A stretch of DNA of 64,000 bases from Corynespora cassiicola (lineage: Eukaryota > Ascomycota > Dothideomycetes > Pleosporales > Corynesporascaceae). The position numbers and the translations under genes are program-made. Below are positions 47,818 through 58,384 of the stretch, in pieces. The stretch lies in contig JAEUWY010000001.1 of the NCBI GenBank assembly GCA_022059125.1, positions 1,488,001 through 1,552,000 of the forward strand, written 5' to 3'. The notes under the pieces were generated by a model. That model was not told the DNA's origin. It did not search any database and was given only the letters and a program-made list of their open reading frames with translations. Position 1 is the stretch's first letter. The number at the start of each line of letters is the position of its first letter.

Positions 47818-49192
47818 ATGAGGAAGAAGCCAAGATTCCACTCGCTCAAGAAGCTGGTGAGTGTGCAGTTCTGATGCAATTCATCGATGGATACCCTGGA
47901 ATTGACTCTCTTGTAGAAAGTCCGTCAGGACTGGTCACGATGGTCACTTTACAGCATCTCCAAGGTCGCTCGAATGCCAAATGTCGGAAGCAGGACATAT
48001 TTCCAGCAGAAATGGACGGCCAAGTCCGATACGCGTGCCTACCATGGTGAACAGATCCGGGAAAAGAAATGGAAGCGGTTATTTAGCAGGAATCTGCCAG
48101 CTGTCGTACCCATGGACCACAAGTATCTGGCCCGACACGACGGATCTGAGCAGGCCGCTGGAAGAGGAGCAGGAGCAGATACTCAGGACAAGAAGCCAGT
48201 GATCCAAATGACTCCGTACATGCACATGGCATACTGGCCGATAGAAAGGAGGTTGGACACGGCTATTTTCAGGTCACTTTTCGCGAGCAGTACAAGGCAG
48301 GCAAGGCAATTCTGCGTCCACGGCCTTGTCAAGGTCAATGGCAAGAAGGTATACTCCCCAGTGTTCCTCTTCCGAGCGAACCATTCGCTGACTGTCGCAG
48401 ATGCCTTACCCCGGTTACCTGCTCAACCCCGGCGACATGTTCCAAGTCGAACCCTCGTCGGTCATGTTCGCCACGGGAGCTCCCAAAACTCGCTCCGCCG
48501 TCGCCCGCAAAATCGCAAAGGAAAAGGCCGCCGCCCGCGCGCAGGCCCGCGAATCGCAATCCGAGTCGTCGAACCCCTCCGAGTCCTCGGCCGTCATCCC
48601 TAAGCCCACCCGCGAAGAGCCCCATCCCGAACAGCTCAAGAAAGACCTCCAGTCCCTCATGCTGGATGTCGAGGCCGTCCTCGCAGAAGATGTCAAGGCC
48701 AAGGACAAGCAGAAATTCCGCGCCTTCCGCCAGACTGTCAAGAAGGCCATTGCCCAGTGGAAAATCGCAAACCCAGAGTCCGTCTCCACGCTCGACTCGC
48801 AGTTCCAGTTCCTCAAGGACCAGCTCACGACCTCGCGCGCCGCCCAGGCCGCCGCAAAGGACTCCCCCGACGCCGACCAGGGCACCGGCCTCCTCAGCCC
48901 AGAGAACCAGGAGAAGCTCCGCAGCGCCTTTGAGAAGCTGCGCCTCGAGACGGAGCACACGTCGGCGTGGAACTCGCGCAACGCAGAGGCCCCTTACCTC
49001 ACGCCCTGGCGCCCCAGGGACTACATGTCGGCCTTTGCTTTCATCCCGAGATACCTCGAGGTCAACCAGAACATTTGCGCTGCCGTCTATTTGAGACATC
49101 CCGTCGCGCGGCCAGGTCTCTCCGAGGTGCCCACGCCGTTCCCGTATACCACCTCTCAGCTGGCGTTCAACTGGTACCTCCGCCGGCGGTAG
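47818..49192 (+). CDS. NAM9: Mitochondrial small-subunit ribosomal protein uS4m
   Basis: S4-family protein of the mitochondrial small ribosomal subunit. Exons: 47818-47856, 47917-48348, 48401-49192, giving 420 residues. The start MRKKPRFHSLKKL is typical of fungal Nam9. S4 RNA-binding fold: WPIERRLDTAIFRSLFASST and ARQFCVHGLVKVNGKKMPYP. The fungal-specific C-terminal extension is long, with a Lys/Glu-rich helical part and a conserved end (PFPYTTSQLAFNWYLRRR). No classic presequence is visible, as for Nam9 relatives whose import signal is internal to the basic N-terminus. Divergent from the La gene. Confidence 0.92.
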
Positions 49193-49779
49193 ACGAGGCC
49201 CCGCGTACGTCTCGGGAGTTTTTCTGTTTTGCGCATTGTAGATTAGAAGAGTCGGTGTGGAGCGGAGCGGAGTGTACAATATCCATGTATACAGTACTTG
49301 TCACAAAAACCAAAGTAGCAGTCGGTCATCATCATCGTCATCAAACAAGGCATTTGCAGGTGTTTTTTATTCATTGCAATCGGTTCACAAGATTCCAGTG
49401 TATTCTTGCTCTAGGCGTGATCGCTAACGAACCAGCTGGCAAAGTGTACTCGCTGCGCGGAAAGAATCACGGTATGATACACTACGAAAGTAGCAGTATT
49501 AGCGGGGAGCACATCTCGCCCGAGGAAATGGAAAAATAGGAGATGGATATCGCGGCCCCGAAAAAAAAAACGCCAATACACCTCATGGACCTCGTACAAT
49601 GCTCATGCGTTCCAGAAATGCCATCCAAACAGAAATGAAGGGAGAGCAAAAAAAAAAATCGCACAGTGGGGGGCAACACGCCCTATACCCTGCAGACCAG
49701 CCAAGCTCTTTGGCCAGCCTGATAATCCCTTATTTCCCACTCTCGTTCAACGCCAAAAAAAAATTGTCAAAAGCTCAGC
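49193..49779. other. Intergenic region between convergent uS4m and membrane protein genes
   Basis: About 590 bp with 3' UTRs of both neighbours. Contains A runs at 49560-49570, 49651-49659 and 49757-49764. No gene recognised. Confidence 0.4.
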
Positions 49780-51806
49780 TCAGTTTTTCGCATCGCCGAC
49801 GCCGGTTTCGGTCGTTTCGGCATAGCGCAGGGTCTCAGCACTGGGACGAGGGCTCACATCGATGATGCTGCTCTCGGGAGTCCAGCGGGAGCTTCCGGCT
49901 GACGTGGTGGAGGGAGTGTAGTGTCTGAAGCCGTCGGCAACGTAGTCGGACCTGTCCTCGTCTTCCTCGTAGGCTGGGGGGTCGCCAGAGACGTCTGAGC
50001 GGTAGCCAGGGAGGCTGTCTGTTCGGGACAGGGGGCGGGAGGGGAGCTCGGGGATAGAGGTGGGAGGGTAGGTAGATGCGGTGGAAATGGGAGAATAGGA
50101 GCCGGGGTGGTGGTGGTGCGAGTGGCAATGGCAGGCCATGTGGGCGCTGTGGTGCATGGGGCCAGCTCGACCTTCCTCGGCGGTGACGATGTCTTGGACA
50201 ACGCTGTGTGCGTTCCTCAACTGTCTAATCTCCTCCTGCATCACGTCTTCCAGCACATCCTCCTGTTGCTGGATGAGTGCACGTTTCTCCTCGTAGTCTT
50301 CTATGCGCTCCTGGTCACGCCAGTTGCCCCGCCACCACTTGCGCCAGGCGAGCTGGCGGGCAGCACGGCGATAGGCACGTGCATTACGGCGTTCCTCACG
50401 GGAGGCGGCACGTTCGGTGCGGGTTCGGAGGCTACTGCAGCGGTGGTGGATGAGAGTGAACAGGCAGCCGCAGCACAAGACACCTAGCACAATCTCAAGA
50501 GCCAGTACATAGCCGGACTGTGGCGGAGGTGGAGGTGGTGGGCCATGATGATGAGAGCCTGGCCCATGGTGGGGCGGCGGTGGTGGTGGTGGAGGCGGAG
50601 GCGGAGGCGGAGGCGGAGGCGGGGGCCCATGGTGTGGGAATGATGCAACATGAGGGAAGGGCTCAGCATGGAAGTTGCCCTCTGGCATTTGCTTCTGACC
50701 GGGACGGTCTACGCGTGCATATGGGTCGTGCTCTGGGCGGCCCATCTGGTGATGGTGGTCGTGATGGTGAGTAGGGCGGAACCGTACGTAGACAATTCTC
50801 CAAGCGCTGTGTGCTTTGTCGGCAACGACCTTGACAACACAGGTAATGCTGTCGCAGTCTTTGAGCTCCTTCTTAAAGGTCTGAACGTCCTTTCGCAGCT
50901 GCTTTTGGATATGCTTCTTCTTTTCCTTGATTGCCTTTTGAAGTTCCTGGACTTCGGCTTGCAAGGCTCTCAGCTCGCGGATGTCGTCTTCCAAGGAAGC
51001 TGGGGGAGGGCCGCCGGTAGTTTGGATGACTTCGCCCTGCGCATTCGGAACGATCAAGCGCAGGTGTGCAGGAGGTTCGCGCCAGGACTCTGCGTTTTCC
51101 TTGTTGGATGCTGAGGGGTTGGGGGCAGCCTCAAGTCTGAGCAACTCAGGCGGCGAGAGCTGCTTGAAGGAGAGTGTGAAACCAGATGGCTTGTCGATTG
51201 GTTTGCCGTCGATGGCTTTGATGTTCACGGTGAAGACCTGAGCGGCATCATCGGCTTCTCCCTCGCCGTGAAGACACACACTATCCCACTCAAGGTCCCA
51301 GTTGTGCTGTAGGAACCAGGCATTCTCTTCAAAGTCGGTCACGCCGGTGTATGAGCCGGAGCCAGAGGCAAAGTCACCATTCCATTCTTGGGAAAGGTTG
51401 ATGCCGTTCAGCGTAATGTTGCTGTTGCCGCAGGCCTCCGGGCTGGCTTCTGTTTTGAAGCTCAAGATCTGGGAAGGGGTGAGCAGGAAGGTCACTGATT
51501 TTGTTGCCTGAAGTGGGCCTTACAAGAGACTCGTCATCATGGCTCGTGTGATCCCCGCCAAGACAGCCGTTGCATGGAACGCTGAAGGTAGCTTGCGCGT
51601 AACTATCTTGGAGATCTGGACGGCGTCAGTAGGTGCCTAGAGATGGCAAATCAAACCACGGATATAAAAGAGAGGAGCATACCCAAGTCCAAAAGCTTTC
51701 CATTAACGCGGCCCACGTCGCGCTCATGGACCGTAGGCAGTACTGCGGAGAGAGCAGGAGCCGCCCAGGCCCAGGCCGACAGTACCTTCTTCTTGAAGGA
51801 CGGCAT
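49780..51806 (-). CDS. Orphan type-I membrane protein with poly-Pro linker
   Basis: Three exons: 51806-51683, 51615-51524, 51468-49780, giving 634 residues. I do not recognise the family. Order: N-terminal hydrophobic signal (VLSAWAWAAPALSAVLP), a Cys-containing ectodomain (VPCNGCLGGDH; WNGDFASGSGSYTGVTDFEE) with sites for N-glycosylation, a coiled-coil stretch rich in E, K, L and Q, a His-rich patch (THHHDHHHQMGRPEHDPY), an 18-residue run of Pro followed by His/Pro sequence, then one membrane helix (YVLALEIVLGVLCCGCLF). The cytosolic side is Arg-rich next to the membrane (RAASREERRNARAYRRAAR), then a helix, a His cluster and a Ser/Pro-rich tail with SDYVADGF. The 55-nt intron 51469-51523 uses a CCCAG acceptor. 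Likely a cell-surface or cell-wall linked protein; function unknown. Confidence 0.8.
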
Positions 51807-53255
51807 GGTTCAAAGAAAGTGGAGAAATAAACGCAAACGAAAGGGAACGTCTGCCAGTCCGCAAAACGACCGCAACAGCACGAAGAAACAATAGTCACAA
51901 CGACGGTGGGACAGAAGAACAGAGTGTTCCCCGGGGCTGGAGGATCAGGCACCAGCCAAAAGGGCGAAGGGCGGTGGTTTAATGAGGCGCAGAAGCAAGC
52001 CGAAGCTTCAGCCAGAGCGGACGCGCGTGCTGTCGAGTAGCGCCAGGGTCCCGGCGTCAGCGGGGCTGAGCACCTCGGATCATAGCGTAGCGCGAGGCAT
52101 GGGTACAAAGAAGGCTGCGGACGCGAGGAGTGCGGGACCAGAGGTGTTGTGTCGCGTTGTGTAGGTGTGGACTGGGCAGAGATTTGTGTTGTGCTGAGCG
52201 CGTTCAAGTGAACAGGTGGCTGCGGGCCTGTCATGTGTGATGGTCCTCTTCGGCCAGAGGCCAACTGGCAGGAATACGACCACTGCCCGTTGTTTTCCCT
52301 TTTAGGCGAACCACGAGGAAGGTACTCGCGTTCAGAAGGGCCCGTGGCTGAGACGAAACCCGAGCCACCTGTGGGCTACCAGGCTGCTGGAATGCTAGAC
52401 TGCTAGACTGCTAGACTGCTGCGCTGCTGGGCATTGTATCGAGTAGTTTGGAGTCCATCACACTCGGCTTCTGTCATGGACTTGACCAGCAGCATGGGTT
52501 CTCAAAGCTTCTCCTGGCTTGTCGAGCCTTGATGCACTTGGGTCCCTTTCCCAAACGTCCAAACGGGAATAGATACGGGCCTATCCTCCTGATCACCCCG
52601 ATGGACCCGGCAAGGAGAGCTTTGCATCCAGTCCTGTGGGCTGTCCATCTTGAGTGCATTCGACAACGGGCGATGCCGTGGCTGCGACAGAATGCCGCGT
52701 CAATCCCAATGCATGCGCACAACGGCCGTTTCACGTTTCGCGTGGGCGAATGGAAAAGCACAATTCAAGCCCTCTACGCGCAGAGATTGGTCGTGGGGAA
52801 GAGGTGACGACGACCTTCGGAGCGGCAGGGGCACCATATCGACGAGTCGCCCGAACTGCCAATCAGACCAACCGCTCAATTTTGCATCGGCGCGGCCCTA
52901 GTCTGTGGGATTTCTGGGGCATGGCGGTCCAGATCAATTCTGGACTATGCATTCCTTGACCGCTGAAGATTTTCGGCGTTGTGGTTTTCATCCAGCTCGG
53001 CCGTGGGGGCCTTCGTTCGAGAGTTCGACGACGCCAAGAATGTGGCCCGAGCTCCCACAGGTCCGTTCCGAACGAGTGACGCTGTAACCACCAAACAACT
53101 TCACCACCGCCAAACTACCCACGTATACGTACCCTCTAGGCCCCGCAGACGACTACCTATCCGCACGGGTCTGCGCTTGATTCAGTCACGCGTACATTGC
53201 CAAGCGCCCTCCATCCGGGACTCAGCGGCGCGGTCCGTCACATCACATCGCCAAC
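51807..53255. other. 1.45-kb divergent region between membrane protein and LSm4 genes
   Basis: Carries both promoters. Contains three tandem copies of the octamer TGCTAGAC at 52393-52416. Open frames at 52448-52807 and overlapping ones are not supported by any domain. Confidence 0.4.
52393..52416. repeat. Tandem octamer TGCTAGAC x3
   Basis: Three perfect head-to-tail copies, flanked by related TGCTGG/TGCTGC triplet-like sequence. Short; probably slippage-prone intergenic DNA. Confidence 0.7.
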
Positions 53256-53751
53256 ATGGTGGGTCGCATCGCATCATGAGCTTGTCGCGTCAAGCTTGGA
53301 GCGCTGCTGCTAACCTGGGCATAGTTGCCCCTCGGTCTGTTGACCTCTGCCACCGGCAAGCCCATGCTGGTTGAGCTCAAGAGCGGCGAAACCTTGAACG
53401 GAATGCTCGTCAATTGCGACACCTGGATGAACCTCACGCTGAAGGAGGTCGTCCAAACGAGCCCAGATGGCGACAAATTCGTGCGCCTTGCCGAGATTTA
53501 CGTACGGGGTAGTACGGTGGGTATCCATTATTACCAGCCCGGCCAGCAAGCGGTGCGTTGACAGCCTTCAGATCAAGTACATTCGTGTGCCGGATGAGAT
53601 TGTCGATGCTGTCAAGGAACAACAAGTCAAGGACCAGTCGAGCCGGGGCGGCCGTGGTGGAGGTTCGAGGGGAGACCGCGGAGACCGGGGCGGCAGGGGT
53701 ATGCGTGGACGTGGTCGTGGTCGTGGAAGAGGAGGCGGCGGAGGTGCTTGA
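53256..53751 (+). CDS. LSM4: U6 snRNA-associated Sm-like protein LSm4
   Basis: Component of the LSm2-8 ring on U6 snRNA and the LSm1-7 ring in mRNA decay. Exons: 53256-53258 (the start codon alone), 53325-53516, 53572-53751, giving 124 residues. Sm1 motif: [20 protein letters not shown] and [13 protein letters not shown]; Sm2 motif: [16 protein letters not shown]. The C-terminal tail is RGG-rich ([19 protein letters not shown]), as in other LSm4 proteins. The second intron's acceptor at 53571 was chosen because it yields the conserved GSTIKY. The first intron follows ATG directly and starts GTGGGT, so an exon caller could easily misplace the start. Confidence 0.92.
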
Positions 53752-54404
53752 GACACTTGTGTGTGCGGAGATGGCTGTCGCAACATGCAGCGAATCCACG
53801 CCTGACCGAATAGCCTGCTCTCCAGCACTGAGGGCAACCGCACCTTTCCGAGGATACGTCTGCGATGCTATACTAGAGAAAAGCGCTCCCTGCCTTGCTT
53901 ATTGACCCGCTATGGGCATAATACGAAGGATACCCTCACGGTTTCTGCAAAACACAGCGATAGGCGGTATAGCGAGGCTCTTTGAATACGTTGATTCGTC
54001 GGTCCACTTCACCTCGGTCAATAAGAGTATTACAGGTGGCTCAGACGTCATCTTTTGGAGTCTCGAAGACTTTGTTGTGCGAGCAAGAATAAACAAGGGT
54101 CTCGTGCTGAGCTGAAAAGCAACTCATCTGCTTCCTGCAAGCCTTGCTGCTATGTGATGTGACAGGTGTAGACCATCCTACTTCGGGTCGGGTCAAGAAT
54201 GCGGGGTCATACCGGACCAAGCGGCTCCCCGATAGCCAAGGTCTCTTGCATCGGCTGGCGACTCTCTTTACTGTAATAAGTATTGGATAGCCATAAGCAG
54301 TATATAAAGAGTGCTGACAATCCCTTGGATCCTCCACGCTTTTTAAGACCCCCATATATTTCCACCGTACATACAATTCACTAAAAAAGCAAACATTCAA
54401 GACC
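53752..54404. promoter_or_regulatory. Intergenic region upstream of the short-chain dehydrogenase
   Basis: LSm4 3' flank followed by the SDR promoter. A TATATAAA box lies at 54301-54308, about 100 bp before the SDR start. No additional gene. Confidence 0.5.
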
Positions 54405-55405
54405 ATGGCGGCGTTCGACACCTTTACAATTTCTGATGGTGATTTGGAGGGTATCAAGGATCAGGTGGTCGTCATCACAGGTACTTTCAGTACTTTGAAT
54501 AAGCTCTCGCACTTGATGAATAAAAACGTTAGGTGCCTCCTCTGGCATTGGCCTAGCTACAGTCAAGAGGCTTGTGCAGCACGGTGCCAAGGTCTATGCC
54601 GCCGACCTCAACCCACTCCCCGAGCCTCTAGACCAACAGATTCCTTTTCTGAAAGTCGATGTCACTTCGTGGACCGATCAATTGAGTCTCTTCAAAGCTG
54701 CAAAAGAAAAGTACGGCCACATCGATCATGTCTTCGCCAACGCCGGCATCAAACCCACAGCCAGCCTCCTCGAAGACGACCTAGACTCAAACGGCGACCT
54801 CCTCCCCCCAAAACTGAACACTTACAACGTCAACTTCCTAGGTTGCATGTACACAACCAAACTCGCCATCCACTACATCAAGCAAAACCCCAATGGCGGA
54901 TCCATCGTCCTCACGGGTTCTGGGTCAAGTACGAAACAGTGCGCAACCTCTGGCTGAATTGCCTGCTAACCGCCCCGTTGTAGGCTTTACCCGCTTCTCC
55001 CCCACAGACTACACCGCCACCAAGCACGGCGTGCTAGGCATGATGCGCGCCCTGTACTGCACCCTGCACCCCAACCTCCCCATCCGCATCAATGCCATCG
55101 CCCCTTCGTGGACCGACACGGGCATCATGCCCCGCGAGTTCGTCGCTGCCATCCAGGACATGTTCCAATCTGCTGACGTCGTCGCGCGGTCTGTGGCTGT
55201 GCTCATGGCCGATAAGAAGCGCCACGGCGAGCTGATTTACTCGGAGCGGGGCAGGTTCTTTGACCTGGAGAATGGGGAGAATGGGTTCCACAAGTATACG
55301 TTGAGGGCGTTGGGGCAGGAGGAGAATCCGGAGGAGACGGGGGTGAGGAGGGCGATGGAGTTGGCGGCGAAGGCTGCGGCTGTGGCTACGGGTGCGAAGG
55401 AGTAG
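54405..55405 (+). CDS. Short-chain dehydrogenase/reductase
   Basis: NAD(P)-dependent classical SDR. Exons: 54405-54480, 54533-54928, 54984-55405, giving 297 residues. The cofactor motif spans the first intron: VVVITGGASSGIGLATVKRL (TGxxxGxG). Then FANAGI for the NAG-type motif, SIVLTGSGSS with the catalytic Ser region, and DYTATKHGV with the YxxxK active pair. An acidic residue after the second beta strand (AADLNPLP) suggests preference for NAD. Cytosolic, no signal. The sense strand is C-rich up to about 55150 and G-rich from 55200 onwards, past the stop codon. A TATATAAA box lies about 100 bp upstream. Substrate unknown; relatives act on secondary alcohols and secondary metabolites. Convergent with ArsH. 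Confidence 0.9.
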
Positions 55406-55748
55406 GGTGGGGAATTGGGTTTGGAGGCTGGTGTGGTGTCTTTTTTGGGTGTCAACAAACGTGAGGATCTAGGGACAAAATGGGGAACAGAGACTTTCAT
55501 GGTGATGTTACTGCGCTAGTGTGACCAGTATTCCGGACTGTCTCTGGTGATGTGCTGCTCATTTCTTCCTACATCAAGTTACTGGCATGTCTTTTTTGCA
55601 AGGTTTCTTTATTGAAAGCATCGGATTTTAGTTACATGACCATTGTAACAAAACCTATCTTGCCACTGCCCGCGATGCAAAGCAACCACCGAAACAAAAA
55701 CAATAATGCATACACATGAATGATATTTTACGACAAAGGTCAGCAATT
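55406..55748. other. Intergenic region between convergent SDR and ArsH
   Basis: About 340 bp with the 3' UTRs of both genes. G-rich at the left and AT-rich at the right. No gene seen. Confidence 0.4.
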
Positions 55749-56827
55749 CTATATCCTGTTGATACTAACACCATTCACCACAGTATCTGCAGTGCTTTTC
55801 GCCTCACTCTTCTTCGCTTCAAGCACCTTCTTCGCCTCAGCTTCCTCCACCTCCCTCCGCTCGCTATAACGATCCGCAAACATTTCAATATGCGGCCTCA
55901 TGATAAACGTATACCGCACCATCTCCTCCATACAATCCACCAGCCGATCCCGGTTCGAACAAGCCACCATCCTATTCCCTCCCTCTCCATCTCCCGGCTC
56001 CGTAAACATCGTGTACGCCCTGGGCACACTCGACTGATTCGGAATCGTAAACATTCGCATCCAGCGCCCCAAAATCCTCAGCGAATTCACCGCATTGAAC
56101 GACTGCGACCCGCCACACACCTGCGCGATTGCCAGCGTACGCCCCTGCGTGGGCCTCCTCGACCCGAGCGATAGCGGAATCCAGTCGATTTGGTTCTTGA
56201 ACACGGCGGTCAGGTTGCCGTGTTGCTCGGGCGAGACCCAGACATGGCCGTCGCTCCACTCGCTGAGCTGGCGCAATTCCTGCACTTTGGGGTGGGAGTG
56301 GGATTCGCCGTCTTTGATGGGGAGGTTGGTGGGGTCGAAGACGCGCACGTCGCAGCCGAGCCGGAAGAGGATGCGGCTGGCTTCGTAGGCGAGGAAGCGG
56401 GAGAAGGATCTGGAGGGTTTGGGGGTTTAGGATTTTTCGGGAGAGTAAGGTAGGAGGTGACTTACCGTTCCCGCAGACTGCCGTACAAGACTAGGATCTT
56501 GAGCCGTGCTTGGGTTGCTTCTATGTGGCGTTCCGCGTAGTCCAGTGCATCGACGAGTTCGAGTTTGCTGACCCAATCTGATTCCTGGATTTCTTCCTTT
56601 GCGAATAGGAATGGACGGTATTTTTGGCGTACTTCGATGTCGTCTTCGCTTGCTGGGATAGCTAATGTCCTCTGGGGGCTTACAACACCATTGGTTGCGG
56701 ACATCGTGTAGAGACCAAACGTAACTGGCACAGGAGAATTGGTTCGCAAGCTCTGTGAAAAATTTCGAATGGGCGGTCCAAGAAAGGTTGACAGTTTACA
56801 CGTAGCGAGTTTCAAGCTACGAGCCAT
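55749..56827 (-). CDS. arsH: ArsH-type NADPH-dependent FMN reductase
   Basis: Flavoprotein that oxidises organoarsenicals and reduces quinones or azo dyes in known relatives; linked to arsenic resistance. Exons: 56827-56466 and 56409-55749, giving 340 residues. The FMN-binding phosphate loop [20 protein letters not shown] spans the intron. Other marks: [38 protein letters not shown] and [16 protein letters not shown], typical for ArsH. The first 41 residues are basic and unlike the family; the second Met (56704, MSATNGV) may be the true start, giving 299 residues, unless the leader is a mitochondrial presequence. Sense strand is C-rich in the intron and the start of exon 2, G-rich later. No other arsenic genes (ArsB, ArsC, Acr3) are in view. 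A candidate operator lies 68-90 bp upstream. Confidence 0.92.
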
Positions 56828-56894
56828 AGCCTAGATATAAGCTATGTGTATGGTTGCATGCGTAGTAGGGCCCTCTCGGATTTTATGATATAGT

Positions 56895-56916
56895 GCGGTC
56901 TGTCACTGCTGACCGC
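56895..56916. promoter_or_regulatory. Inverted repeat GCGGTC-N10-GACCGC upstream of ArsH
   Basis: Perfect 6-bp arms, GCGGTC at 56895-56900 and GACCGC at 56911-56916, 68-90 bp before the longer ArsH start. The arms expose CGG/CCG triplets, so a Zn2Cys6-type dimer is one possible reader; a local bZIP gene also ends 80 bp away. Function not known. Confidence 0.45.
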
Positions 56917-56995
56917 TCATTGGCTGATGTGGGGCCCACTATACTGGCACCAAGAAACAGTAAAGTCTCGCGTACCTAGAATTTTACGTCGACTG

Positions 56996-57872
56996 TCAGC
57001 CATGAGAAGGCCCAGAAAAGGTGTTTTGTGCAGCATTGGATCGCGCATTGTGCTCCGGTTGGTACGTTATCGGGCTAGTTGGGCTCACATCCATGGTCAG
57101 TGATGACATGTCAGGAGAAAGGAAGTCTGTTGGCAAAAAGGACGACGGTAGAGGAGGTTCGTTTTCGGGGGTCGTGCTTTTGTCGTTTGCTTCCAGTGAG
57201 GGTAAAGAGATATCTGCCATTGAGTCTAAATCCCAGTTAAATTCCACAGGCCAGTCTTGCTGCAAGATCCAAAGGTCATCCTGCATTAGCCCTTGGTCTG
57301 ATGTGTTTTCTAGCTGAGCAAGTGGTAAATGAGAGGGTTCCGACATATTTGGAAATGTGATCAAAGGTCCTTGAGATGATGTGTTGGTAGGCATGGATTG
57401 CGGTTGAGATGGCAGAGGGGAATGCTGTGGGGATTTTTTGGGGGGGACCAAGGGAGGCTGCAATGGAGGAACAGGACAAGCAGACCTGCAGGATACCATG
57501 TCGGTAGCAGGTGACGGAACATCCGACGTAGTAGTAGAATCGGCTTGAGCGCTTCGGAACTGGTCTAGTCGCTTGTTGATGGTGTCATCGTCAATGCCTT
57601 GCTCTCGCAATAGTTCGCGCAACCAGCCGTTCTCCATGTGCACCTTCCGAGCTGCATGCTGGACATGAGAGCTGATTTTTACGCCCAGATCTACGCATTC
57701 CTGCCAGCGCTGCTCCAGGTCCTTGACATAGGCCTGCTTACGCGCTCGTGATTTGCGTTGGTTGCGTCGCACGCGTGCGCGCTGCAGCAGAGGTTAGTGA
57801 CAAAATCTGGAGCCACTCCAGGATGGAATGGAAAGGGGTATTCTTCACCTCTTCTTCGGGGTCTAGAGGCAT
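56996..57872 (-). CDS. bZIP transcription factor
   Basis: Exons 57872-57849 and 57781-56996, giving 269 residues. After MPLDPEEE comes the basic region RRNQRKSRARKQAYVKDLE, then a helical zipper-like segment (VQHAARKVHMENGWLRELLR) with few true heptad Leu, as in the fungal cluster-type and YAP-related bZIPs. The remainder is Ser/Pro/Asp-rich with several WxL-like hydrophobic spots (DDLWILQQDWPVEFNWDL), plausible activation elements. No Cys-rich redox domain is visible, unlike Yap1. The gene lies tandem with ArsH and divergent from an MCT-type transporter, and its upstream region contains a double AP-1 site, suggesting autoregulation. Exon 1 is only 24 nt and could be missed. Confidence 0.86.
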
Positions 57873-58384
57873 TTCACGACGGAATATAGATGCCAAAAGC
57901 AGAGAAACGAGACGAGCCGTTGAATGCGTCCAGGACAGGCGTCTATGAGATCCACGGTCGGGTGTGGCGTTCTACGTCACAGTAGCCTCTTCCAGTTAGC
58001 ATGGTGAGTCACTGACTCATCGCGATTGGTTGAATCTGCGGTCGCTCGAAACTCGACTGCTGGAAAGCTCGATATGCAATCGAACATGTTACATGGAGCG
58101 ATTTCAGAACAGATGCTTATATATCTCGTGGCCACTGACTAGCAAGAAGCTTACATGCCCCTTTCAATGCCCTACCTACCCACCATCTCCAGGCTAGGAG
58201 TCCATATTCCCAGCTTTTCAATCTACCAACTGTGCTACCAGCTACTACCGCGTCCCAGTGTTTCTCTTTTCTGCTTCCACGGTCAAATTGTTTGTTGCAG
58301 AGATGGCGATATCATGGAGTCGCCCCATAAAATATATCAATTAACTTTTGCAAGTCAACACCGTACCCTAAACTCCTGTTCGTC
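57873..58384. promoter_or_regulatory. Divergent region, bZIP / MCT-type transporter
   Basis: Shared 512-bp upstream region. Contains TACGTCA (57973-57979, CRE-like) and the double AP-1 element at 58005-58019. A TATATA sequence occurs near 58115. Confidence 0.5.
58005..58019. promoter_or_regulatory. Double AP-1/Gcn4 site, TGAGTCA-C-TGACTCA
   Basis: Two 7-bp AP-1 sites in opposite orientation separated by one base form a near-perfect 15-bp palindrome, 133-147 bp upstream of the bZIP start. AP-1 sites are the known target of bZIP dimers. Confidence 0.65.

Noticed and set aside
48335..49279. 314-codon minus-strand frame opposite uS4m
   Set aside because: Complement of C-ending codons of NAM9; composition is L/G/E-rich with no family match.
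49560..49764. A runs as possible transposon or retroposon tails
   Set aside because: No target-site duplication or element body; they sit in the 3' flanks of two convergent genes.
51508..51523. 16-nt intron in the orphan membrane protein gene
   Set aside because: Keeps frame but is too short to splice; the 55-nt intron ending CCCAG at 51469 also keeps frame and has a pyrimidine tract.
52448..52807. 119-codon frame in the LSm4 upstream region
   Set aside because: No domain, mixed composition and another frame of similar length overlaps on the opposite strand.
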